A DNA stretch of 64,000 nt from the NCBI GenBank assembly GCA_030248215.1, contig JASANG010003696.1:1-64000 (forward strand). The letters are read 5' to 3'. Shown piece after piece: positions 33,958 through 44,200 of the stretch. Source of the DNA: Enoplolaimus lenunculus (Eukaryota > Nematoda > Enoplea > Enoplida > Thoracostomopsidae). The notes beneath the pieces were generated by a model that ran no database searches, was not told the origin of the DNA, and worked only from the letters and a program-made list of their open reading frames with translations. Within the stretch, counting starts at the first letter, position 1, and each line of letters starts with the position of its first letter. The translations under genes and the position numbers were made by a program.

Positions 33958-36900
33958 CATCAGATGCGTCGGACAGGAAACGAACTGTTTCCGGAACGCC
34001 GGAAATCTTAAAGCTGACACCGGTAATAGCATTGTTTTGGTTTAATATTTTTCAGTAGATTTTAGCGTTTCAGTATTTTTCACCTCCGGTTGCACTCTTC
34101 ATGTATACATTGAAACAATTGTCATGCTTAATATTTTGGCATCCATATTTGCGTCTGTGTATAAATTAGGGACGTATGGTTTATTTTCGTGGGAAAACTC
34201 CCAGAAGGTGTCGCTTACGTTTTGAGGTTCTAAAATTGAAAAATTTTGCAAAAATGTTGAAATTGTATTATTAAGCAGAATTTTTTAATGATGTAATTTT
34301 CATAAGAAACATCGTGAGCGAAGCGAGCAAAAAGCGAGACGTATTAATTTTAGTGCTAAATAAATACTGCACTACTGTCATTTTTGGGGCAAGTATAGTT
34401 GTGAAGCTAACTAAGACTATCTGACTACGCTTGCGGAACAAGTGCAGACATCCACATAAACATACCACGCCTCTTGTCACTTAGTGGCCATAATTGCAGG
34501 GGTTAAATACATAGACTGCCGCAGACGAGATTTCTTGGTGATTTCTAGCGCTGACCACTGCATATTTAACCTAATTTGTCTGAGTGACTCGAAACTGAAA
34601 ATGTGTAAGATAGAGCGACCTTACCATTTTATCAGGAAACTTATTAAGACGGGTGGCGTTCGCACCAATCTCCTTTGGATCCGCTGGTGGCTAAGGGCCT
34701 TATCTATATATTGGCCCAAATTTGTTATCTGCAGCCAACAGTGTGCTATAGAAATCCGACAGACTGAAAACCTATCGCTGACTGAGGTTCTATACGCATT
34801 TCAGAATATGGGCCGATATAATTAGTTTTCGCCGGCGCTTTATGTAAGACAGTTACTTTTATGGCTTATTGCCCCGTCAATATTTTAGATATACGTCGAC
34901 CAATGCGAAACCATGTCAAATTCAGAACTCAAAACTCGACTATCGAACAAAGGAAAATTTACCAATAAGTTTATGGCGTTGAATTTATCAGATACAATAC
35001 GTTTTGATGATTTATCCAGTCCAATTTTGTATTCGGTAAGCTCGAAAGTAGCTGGCAAACTTTAGGCTTAGGCTTAGGCTTAGGCTTAGGCTTAGGCGTT
35101 TTCAATATTATGTTTTGAAACAATTCTGATTCAGTTATAGAATTGGTTTATGCCTATTTCTTAATTCTTCTCCACTGTAAATTCCAATGTGTTGATTAAT
35201 CAACTCAGACGGAAAGTTAGTTATTTCTGAGTTAACAACAGAAAACTTTAGCTCACTTTGAGAGTTTCGTTGATTTTTACTCTGAGTTGAGTTGATTCCA
35301 GAGAAGTTGTATAATTAAATCAGAATGAGTTGAATCAACTCAGAATTCTGAGCGCTGATAGTCCTAAGAATTCATTCTGAGTTAAAATCAACTCATTCTG
35401 AGTTAAATCAACTCACTGCAATTTACAGTGTAAAAATTTCGATATCATAGAGAAGACTTCATTTTTTAACGCAAATTGTCTTTTATTAATAGACATATTT
35501 GTATTTGATACTGTCTCGACAGTCTTGTAGCTAAGCATTGTTAGCAATGCGAGAAATTGCAAAAAAACGTCTGGGTCAGAGCTTCCGACAACTTTTCTTA
35601 TATCTGCGATAGCGAGTCAGTAACAAAAGTTGATATTTTAATATATATATAACGCCAAACGAATATTGCAACTGAACGTAACGCTAGGAAAACATAGAAT
35701 AGTATTAATATAGGGTCGCTGTTTGAAAATGTATCGTTGTGAGATGTTAAACTTCGTTTCACGTAAACACTTTGGATACCTTAACCCCGTCTCACTTTGA
35801 GTTGCCTATAGGCAACTCAGCGCAGTATATATACGTTAAATAGTATATATCGCACCGTGTGTAACAATTGCAACACGTATACATAGTACTAAATCACCAC
35901 AACACTTGAGAGCCCCCTCGGGCGCGAACGTCAAGCTCCTATAACTGAGTGGTGATGGTATACGCCTCACTCTCCAGTCACTGGAGTTCGAATCCTACCA
36001 TTAAACTAGGTTTCAGGGGAAATAGAAAATATTCATGTGAGAAAGGGTTAAGCGAAAAAATTTTCAGTTTACTATCTATAACCCCTTCTCACATTGAATT
36101 GCCTATAGGCAACTCAGCGCAGTGTATATACGTTAAATAGTATATATCGCACCGTGCTTAACAATTGCAACACGTATACATAGTACTAAATCACCACAAG
36201 ACGTGAGAGCCCCTCGGGCGCGAGCGTCAAGCTCCTATAGCTGAGTGGTGATGGTATACGGCTCACACTCCAGTCACTGGAGTTCGAATCCTACCATAAA
36301 AGTAAGTCTGAGGGGAAATAGAAAACATTGATGTGAGAAAGGATTAAGCCTCGGAAAGAAGACTTGTAAGCTACGGTGTGATATTTGAATGTAATCTAGT
36401 ATTAGATTTGAATTCATTATCGGGCACCAGTTCCGGCTCTGGCTCCGGCCGGACATTAGGCAGGTTTTGGTATCAGGTCGCACCCTTATATATAACCCTA
36501 TTCAAACGCATAAACTTCTGTAGTATAAGAATATACAGCGGCGATTTGCACCTGCAAAAACTTGCACGTGTGAAAAATTACCTACTTTTCAGGATCCGCC
36601 TCAATTGTACTGTGATCAATCATGTCAACGAAGAACAAAATTGATTCGTGATATATTTCGCCAGACGCTCGGATCTAAATTTCTGCCCCCAGGTGCATTT
36701 TTTCCCGAGGATCGGATACATCCGTGGGTCGCTGATGGAAATAGCGAACGGAAAAATAGCGAAGACTATTCGCAGGTTTAATGTAGACGTATTATTTCTT
36801 AGATTGCAGAATTGCAAGTGAAAAAAGTTTCAGTTTACTGTCTTTAAATTTTTCAGCTGCTATCAGCTGTTAATTTAAATACTGTAATATAAGCATTTTC

Positions 36901-39900
36901 CAAAATTCTAGAAAATAGTTTTTCGAATGTATCAAAACTTTCAGTTACCAATGCGTGTAAGTTTTACGATTTATCTGTCACCTGACACGCTAAAATACGC
37001 AGTGCCCGTCTCGCAATTAAAGACAGGAGGCTTAAAATTAGGATGTCTGTCTAAATAATTTTCTGGATGCAGGAAGTGTGATGTCATCTGAATATTTGTC
37101 TGAAAGTCTTTGAACTAAATAGGGATTTTAAAAGGATTTACTGATATATAGCCATCCACTTCCTATTAATTTGAAGTACCGTTCAGCGCAATCAATATTT
37201 TTGCTAGATTTTATTACCCTCAAGAAGCCGACAACACACAAATAGGTACACATAGTGGGTAGCTATTTAGTGAAAGGTTCATAAACTTTCAACGTGTTAA
37301 GTGGTAACTTAGCTATTTTCAGGATGAATATCGACAAGTTTTTGATGATTTACATCCGGGTACGATTCGGTCCGGTTCCGGTGAAGATCAAAAGCGTAGG
37401 GTCCGACAAACAATACGAAATCGTTCAAGTCGACATGAAAACAGAACTCGTGGACGGTCTAAACAAAACAAACTCAACACTGTAATGGATATTGGTATGT
37501 ATTCTGTTTACATTTACCTTTACCAAGACTGGATAATCGCTATATAGCAAGACTGTGCAATTGATATGATGCTGTGTACGAAAGAATGTACCCTGCGCAC
37601 GTTGCGTTTTTGGTCTACCCCCGTTGTTTAGCGGGGAGGTACAATTGAAAAATTCGTTCCGTCTGAGGCGTTAAACATGCATAATTTGCGTTCCAAATGT
37701 CAAACACCATCCTCCCAAGTGAGGGGGGTGTAAGCGAAAAATTCAACGCGCGCCAGTTACTTTTCGCATCATGCAGTTTTCGGTCAGTCGCACACTGTTG
37801 TCTAAAGATTGATTATCCACTCTTGCTTGTACGGATTTTACGTAAAAATTGACAATTATTTTGAGATAAAAAATATTTTGCAAGGACATAAAATGTCGCA
37901 AAATAAACATTAATTAATGGTTCGGCAAAAGTCTAGACACTCAAGTTCTCGCTTCTGACAATGCGTCGAGTACGCAGAAACAAGGGTATCTAGAAAACTA
38001 CAGAGGTGCTACAAACACCGAAAACTGACCAAAAGCCATATTCCGTGTTGGAATTTAAAACATTTTGTAACAGAACAATGCGATGGCTTCGTGTTTACCG
38101 TCACGAATGATCTTTTTAAACCCTACATGGCTTTGGACTCTTGGTTGAATACCAAAGAATTTTTTCTTTGCCAGATTTTATTTGTCTGTCCATTTTGGGG
38201 TCAGCTGCCGCGCACCTTCTTGACACCAATGGAAAAAATTGTTTCCGAGTGTCTGCTGAACGGACCTGCGTTTTAAACAGTTATATACCAGGATACAACC
38301 GGAGGGCTGCTTCCGACTCCGGTGCAAAATCAACATCCGGCTCCTGCAGGAAGTCGACCTCCGGCTCCGGCTCCGGTAGAATTTCCACCGAAGGTTCCGT
38401 CGATTTCAGTAATCCGGCTTCACTTCCGGCTTCTGCTCCGGCAACTTTTGCTGACCTCCGACTCCGACTCCTGCATTTTTCACCTCCGGTTGCACCCTCT
38501 TGTATAACGTCGCATGATAATTTCTACAGGTCATTTCATTTCGTTGGGTTACTGTTGGAAACGAGGGGAACTTGAACCGCGACAGCCAGCCGGTCGGCTT
38601 AAATTATGCGGTGCTTGTCGAGGTATTGTAGCACTGGACCCTGATTACTGGTTTCCGCCATATATCAACGTAGTCAACTGTGAAGATTCTGCATGTATAA
38701 TCAAAAATAACGGTAAGCGCCCGTATTCTAAAGTATGTGTGTAGCACCTATAACCAGTTGGTGATAGGTCATGTAACTTTCGAAGCAGTGAATGTTAAGG
38801 CTCAAAATTTTGCACCTTTGTCGTATATAATTTAGTTCTACTCATGTCGTATTTTTGAGTTTAACAACTGCAATAATTAGTGAGTTTGAAAACCTATTGT
38901 CGGTATATGTGCACGTAAGTGTATGTAAAGCAAATGTTGCCATGCCTGTGCACATATACCAGTATAAGAAGTTGTTGCAATGACCGCGTAGTGTAGTGGT
39001 GGCATGCTTGGTTCGAGCGCAAGAGGGCCGAGGTTCGGTTCCCGGCGTGGTCATTAACTTTGGCAAAACTTCAAACAGGGGTCGTGAAGACCGTATAGTA
39101 CCAACACCTATTACTAACTGATGATAATTAGTATGCTCATTTGAGAATATGGTCCAAGATTTTAACGTCAAACTCATTAAAGGTAGTTAAATCGAAAATT
39201 TTAGTAGGAACATTAGCGCCTTTATTGGAGCGTATTCAATCTTTCATTTCGAGATGCTATAACTCGTCGTTTATTTTAACTCATGTACGGAGTGTGAAAA
39301 TTAACATTGGTAATAAACGTTGTCTAAGTCGGCGTCTAGTTGTCAATGTCAATTTGCATAGTCCGTACATGAGTTATAAAGTTAATACAACACATAACTT
39401 CAAAATGTAATTTTTTGCGTGAAAAGTGTACGACAAAAGCCTAAGCCTAAACCAAGCCAAAAATAGCATAAGCTTTAGATTTTTTTGCTTGGCTTAGGCT
39501 TGGGTTTAGGCTTACGTAGAAATATGCTCATTCTTACGCTTACGCTTAGGCTTAGGCTTAGGATAAGGAATATGCTTATAATACTGTTCCGCCACTGTTC
39601 TTTACATTGGTCAACAATTCTAACATATATACGCAGTGCAAAAACTCTTCAAGACGCGAGAGCCCCCTCGGGTTCGAGCGTCAAGCTCCTATAGCTGAGT
39701 GATCATCGTAAGCACCTCCCACCCGAGAGATTGGTGATCGAATCTTACCTTGAAAGTACTTCTCATCTGAAATTGAAAATATTCATGTGAGATAGGGTTA
39801 AACTTTACTAGTCGACTTGGTTGCAATATTTTCAACCGAAACCAACATCTTTCGTGCAAAAACTGTCACAACAACGCAAATAAAAATCTTTTTATAGAAC

Positions 39901-40133
39901 AATGAATAAACAACACTTTGGCGGCGTTCTAACTTTAATTATATAGATTTTCAGTCGTTCATGGACGATGTATTCAATCGCATACGTATTTAACTGTTTT
40001 ACACAATGTTGGCAGTGTGGATTGTCCAAAATGGACAGAACACGGGGTTCGTGTCCCCATCTGTTGCGAGTGTGTTCTTCACGCTAGTTCACAACTATTT
40101 GAAGCGTTTATTAATCAAAATAATAGAAATTAA
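33958..40133 (+). CDS. Noggin/Trunk-type secreted cystine-knot factor (5' end missing)
   Basis: Exons 33958-34022, 34889-35035, 36593-36775, 37323-37494, 38530-38712 and 39955-40133 share phases (1,0,0,0,1,1) and encode about 308 residues. A tiny exon 32432-32447 (EDSDS) would join in phase upstream. The signal-peptide exon was not found. N-terminal LIRDIFRQTLGSKFLPPGAF with PED matches the Noggin LLRSLLG..YDPGFM..PED block. A basic, furin-like linker (KRRVR; NRTRGRSKQNK) precedes the knot: CRGIVALDPDYWFPPYINVV-NC-EDSAC, then C-IQSHTYLTVL, then CPKWTEHGVRVPICCECV. The spacing parallels Noggin (FWPRYV..C; LTVL; ECKCSC) and PTTH/Trunk (VPRFI; ITIL; W..HPVSVACLC). Expected role: an extracellular BMP antagonist or a Torso-type ligand; I cannot choose. 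An extra exon 38175-38279 fits in phase but has a poor donor. Confidence 0.75.
34713..34814. mobile_element. GGCCCATATTCTC-family short copy
   Basis: GGCCCAAATTTGTTATCTG at the left and CATTTCAGAATATGGGCC at the right, with AAAACCTATCGCTGACTGAG inside. It sits in the first mapped intron of the Noggin/Trunk-like gene. Confidence 0.55.
35173..35430. mobile_element. CACTGTAAATT palindromic element, complete
   Basis: CACTGTAAATTCCAATGTGT to CACTGCAATTTACAGTG. The interior is built of inverted AACTCAGA/TCTGAGTT words, so nearly the whole 258 bp can fold. Relics at 5585, 48905 and 52150. Confidence 0.8.
35781..36051 (+). mobile_element. tRNA-like element with terminal inverted repeats, copy 1
   Basis: The left end TTAACCCCGTCTCAC is the inverse of the right GTGAGAAAGGGTTAA. 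Inside is a tRNA-like segment with an A-box-like ACTGAGTGGTGATGG (about 35944) and a B-box GTTCGAATCC (about 35986). This is a SINE-like RNA polymerase III head within MITE-like ends. No open frame. Confidence 0.75.
36079..36347 (+). mobile_element. tRNA-like element with terminal inverted repeats, copy 2
   Basis: Near-identical to the copy 298 bp upstream: left TAACCCCTTCTCAC, right GTGAGAAAGGATTAA, A-box-like AGCTGAGTGGTGATGG and B-box GTTCGAATCC. The pair is a direct tandem with a ~27-bp gap. Confidence 0.75.
38290..38505. mobile_element. CAACCGGAGG element with CCGGCTCCGG core
   Basis: Left GATACAACCGGAGG and right CACCTCCGGTTGCACCC are inverted. The interior is made of CTCCGGCTCCGG units. 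Related ends at 34080 and 57780. It keeps a long frame open through chance, which should not be read as protein. Confidence 0.55.
38718..39155. mobile_element. ATATTCTC-family element carrying a tRNA-like insert
   Basis: Left GTATTCTAAAGTATGTGTGT and right CTCATTTGAGAATATGGTCC ends, each with a CACCTAT..CCAGTTGGTGATAG-type block, enclose a tRNA-derived sequence (38982-39052) and its leader. Confidence 0.5.
38982..39052 (+). tRNA. tRNA-like pseudogene or SINE head
   Basis: A 7-bp acceptor stem (GACCGCG with CGTGGTC), an A-box-like TAGTGTAGTGGTGGCATG and a B-box GGTTCGGTTCC give a 71-nt tRNA shape. The anticodon loop could read CGA. The T stem is imperfect, and similar sequence with the same upstream leader recurs at 54590, so this is more likely a SINE than a working tRNA gene. 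Confidence 0.45.
39430..39612 (+). mobile_element. TTAGGC-core element
   Basis: The left terminal repeat is replaced by an inverted CCTAAGCCTAAACC stub. TTAGGC blocks and the right end TTCTTTACATTGG are intact. Confidence 0.75.
39613..39801 (+). mobile_element. tRNA-like element, copy 3 (left-truncated)
   Basis: CGCAGTGCAAAAACTC, GCGTCAAGCTCCTATAGCTG, a weakened B-box (TGATCGAATCTTACC), right end GTGAGATAGGGTTAA. Confidence 0.65.
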
Positions 40134-40695
40134 GGCCCCAGTTACTTTTACGGCCGTAACCATACATTAAACGTATTCCTAAGCCTAAGCCTATAGCGTT
40201 GAAACAGTGTATTCCTAAGCCTAAAGTACCAATTATAGTCTAGAATGCAAGCCGATTTTTCTTGCAGATCCACAAGGATCCGGACAGCCCTAAAAGTATT
40301 ACGGTGGCCGAAATTAAAATAATCACGGGTTGCATTTAAAGGTTGTTAGGAACGTTACGCGGGGACACCAGTTTTTCTGGCTTTCTACAATAAAAGAAAA
40401 GGTGTGTGAATATAGCTAAAAGTAATTGATTACATCGCAGAATTCTGTGTAGAAAAGAATGCATTGTATTGTACGCAGTATCTTGATAAAGAATTGTGTC
40501 AAACTAATGAAACGCTATTTTAAACGCTTTTGGCTGCTTCAAACAGCATTTTTCTGAACGTTTTTCTATTGCAAGCGGATAAACGGCAAATTGAATCGCT
40601 TGCGTTTTAAAACTGCACCAGATTTAGTCTAAAGCTCAAGCTTAATCTATTACAGTCCCACAGTAAAACGTTCTGCCGCTGATCTTTACATGCGC
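40130..40695. mobile_element. TTAGGC-core fragments, variant-end subfamily
   Basis: 40137-40230 starts CAGTTACTTTTACGGCCGTA with CCTAAGCC units. At 40620-40693 is a stand-alone end, TTAGTCTAAAGCTCAAGC through GATCTTTACATG. The 390 bp between are not otherwise explained; they could be an insertion splitting one copy. Confidence 0.5.
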
Positions 40696-40837
40696 TCAAA
40701 ACAGTACATATAGTTTAAAATCAAAATTGAACAAGTTTCCGATGATCGTGCAACAAAGTCGCATTTACAGCTTGCACTATTCCTTCAGAAATTGCCGCGA
40801 GATGGAAATGAACTTTTATTTCTTTATGCGACCCATG

Positions 40838-41075
40838 TTACTTTTAAGGCCGTCCCGGTTTCTGGCGGGTCTGTAAAAGAGTAGGCTTACATCCTGGACT
40901 ACATTTTTGGCTTAGACTTAGACTTATGCTTAGACTTAGGCTGAGGAATACGCTTTTGCAACGCTTATAGGCGTAAGCTTAGGCTTAGGAATACGCTTTT
41001 CCAAGACTTAAGCGTAGGCTTAGGCTTCGGAATACGCTATAATCTACTGTTACGACCTTAAAAGCGACATTGGCT
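40838..41075 (+). mobile_element. TTAGGC-core element, GTTACTTTTAAGGCC subfamily
   Basis: Ends CCCATGTTACTTTTAAGGCC and CGACCTTAAAAGCGACATTGGC differ from the main family. The core has three TTAGGC-type blocks separated by GGAATACGCTTTT instead of AATATGCTCATTC. Confidence 0.7.
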
Positions 41076-41224
41076 CTTTTTTCAATAACCTCACTTTGAA
41101 CATGAATTTGAAGATTGTAGCAGGTCATAGTTGAAGCCCTATAGAGAACAAAGTTTAATAAACGTTGTTAAACACCGAGATTGAGTTGTCTAAGGTAGTA
41201 GCTACCATGTCCGTATCGTTCGAG

Positions 41225-44200
41225 TTATTCCGTTTTGCTTCGACTCGAACCAGTTGAAGGGAAGATAACAAACAATGCAAGTTGTACGGCACCAAGCATA
41301 GCGCCAATAGCATTTGGGGCCTAAAACGTTTGTATTTTAGCAAAGTATTGCACATTACCCATGCATAGACAATCCAACCAACCTAGTGATATCAGGATTC
41401 AACAGAAGGTCTGCCTCCGGCTTGGGCGGAAAATTGATCTCCAAACTCCGGTGAAATTTTTACTTAAAGTTTTGGAATTTCGGTAGTGAAATTTTGTGGC
41501 CTATGTATTTGATCAGAAACCGACCATTATCCCGTGGGATTGTTATTGGGCAAGCTTAAACTTTCAGCTTAGGCTAAGGCTAACGAATATGCTCTTACAA
41601 CTGTACCGGCCCTGTTGTATATATTTATATGACCAAATTTGTCATAGTTTTACAGCAAATTGTATCGCTCGGTATGTTTGGTTTCAACTTTTGGTACAAG
41701 TTTGCGGAATTAATTGTTGGTATATTTAAAAAATAAGACTAAAACATCATTTTTAGAATACTACAGATATTTGCTGAAATTATACCAGATTAAACAATGT
41801 TTTAACAACATTTGCTTCATCTCAGGTTCTTGTTTTTGCACATCCGGTTTCACTATTATCGTTGCAAGAAACAAAATCTGCTTGTATATGCATATGCCAA
41901 GTCGCGTTTAGAGATTACACACTGGGTGTCATTTTAAATTCTGATTGCTTTTGGTTTAATAAGACGCCAAGCCTAACTGAGTATGACGCTAATTAGTCAA
42001 AGGCTAGCTTGCTAATCTGGCAATCTGTAAACGGCACGTTTGAATTTTCCGTGATATAGAACCCATGAGCTCATAACTTTGGAATTCAAACCCCCACGAA
42101 AGAGGCATGTCTGAATAATGCACAGCTTTGTGTGGCGTTAGTCAGTAGCTATCTTCTAAACCGAGTACCCAGCACTATTGAAACAGTTGCATAATAAAAA
42201 CTATTTTTAGATTCGTTTGTTTTACGTTAATAGCAACCAGATTGTGGGTCAGGGTACTTCCCTTGCAGCAACAAGTTAAACGTGCTTGGGAAACAATAAT
42301 TGAGGTTCGGAAACGCAAAAAAACGCAAAATCGTGTTTCGGATATCCGAAATAGAAAATTTAATTTCGGATGTCCGGATATCTGGATAAATATTCAGTAA
42401 GAATTGCCGGATATTGGGATATGAAAAAATATCCGACGCCCATCACTAATATATGGGTAATCAGTATTTTAAATTTGAATCTTAGGCGCTCAATATACGA
42501 CTGATAATCAACATCATATATATGTGAACACGAAACTAGGACAATATATTTTGATTTCAAATAATTTACAAATCTTGGACAAACTGTTTTCCAGGTGCAA
42601 GCATATCAATCGGGTACCAGAGCCTTAGGTTTCCTTTTCTTGCGGATGACCTTGTATTTATCCAGGTTCAAGTTTTAAATCGTATTGTTTTGATGCAAAA
42701 CTTACCCAAACCACTGCATCGTGTATGATCCATCCGTACAGGGACCACTCGAGACCATTAATAAATGTCACTAAAATCAACGGAAACGGTAGATTTTCGG
42801 TCGATTGTAAGCGAATGACATCGTTCTAAACATTATCCAGCACCGCAATCGAGATTAACAAAAATTCCAAGACATAAACGCTTTAGGAATTGAATAACAT
42901 ACAGCTGCAAGTTTTTCCAATGAATTTTTGAACAAAACTTGCACCTGCAAGCTTCAGCTGCAAGAAGCATTCAAGCGTAAAGAAAGCTTTAGTTCAACAT
43001 TTTTTACTTTTAAACCGTTTTCATACAGATACGATTTTTATTTTGCGCTTAAACATTTAAATCTTATCCCATCACTATCGCCGTAATGTATTGACCCGAA
43101 TAAAAGGGGGGTAATAAGAGGGGGGCCCATTTTGGGTCCGAATCGATAGGAGTACGTATTCCTAATAAGAGTCCATAAGCGGATAGAATCTCTAAACCCT
43201 AATTAGAGTTCATAAATGTCAATTAACCATAATTGTAGCGCATGAATTACTTCAGGGCCAAATAATTTGAGTTCGAAACTTTAAAGCGTACGTAAATTTT
43301 GAAAGTACATTACTAAGTATAACCTTAATAAACGTTTAATTGATCGGATAATGGCAGTACCGGATATATATCAGTAACGAAGGGCGGCGGAGCGTGGGTT
43401 AAAAATAAATAACAGACCGTAACCGAGGGGGTTCCCTCTGGAGAGGCCAAATAAATATCAGTCCCTCTTCTTTTATTCGGGTCACTACAATACATTGCGA
43501 AATATCAAACAAATTTGATATTTAAATTAATTCAAGCTTCTTCAATAAATACAAAATGTCTGAATTCAAGAAGCAGCCAGTAACACAGTTTTCGATTGAC
43601 CAATCGAAATGCAAGCGAAACAAATTCAAGCGACTTGCAACTGCGTTCCACACTTGCACATGTAAATAGTGCTTTAGTTTTACTTGGGTAATAAATTACG
43701 CATCAAAGCGTTTTTTCTTCAAGAACAATTAGATATCTCGCTTTGCGTACACTGCAAAAAATGGTGAGCCAAATTAACTCTCACCGACATACTTTTCTTG
43801 ACTACACAGACTGAGTCAAAATCGACTCCGCCAGAGTCAAACGTGCGAATCAGTGAATCAAATTTGACACTGGCGTTTGCGAATTTTGACTCAGTTTGCG
43901 CAGTCCCTAAAAACCTATTTCAGAGACAGTCAATTTGACTCACCACTTTTTTGCAGTGTAACCATTCTTACTAATTCAGCTAACGGAGCTCCCATGGTAA
44001 CCAAATTGACAACAGTACATATGGCACCCAACACCTCGGTTTGATATTCACTCCAGCGAACAATAATGACTATCGTTGCTGTGATAATAAGAAGCACAAT
44101 CAGGTGTTTGAGAAATTTAGTCTGAAAATTTGGAATAGTTACCGGTACGCGACATAATATATATACTAGTCAACGTGGTTGCAATATTTGCAAACTGACA

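Noticed and set aside
4560-35100. TTAGGC arrays as interstitial telomere sequence
   Set aside because: Arrays always sit at the same place within elements that have conserved ends, so they are element cores rather than telomere insertions or fusions.
38141-38575. 144-codon frame continuing from the optional exon into Ser/Gly-rich sequence
   Set aside because: The Ser/Gly part is the CCGGCTCCGG core of a mobile element. A spliced model would need a 28-bp intron.
38982-39052. Functional tRNA gene
   Set aside because: T-stem mismatches, plus a second copy sharing the same upstream leader, indicate a SINE-like repeat.
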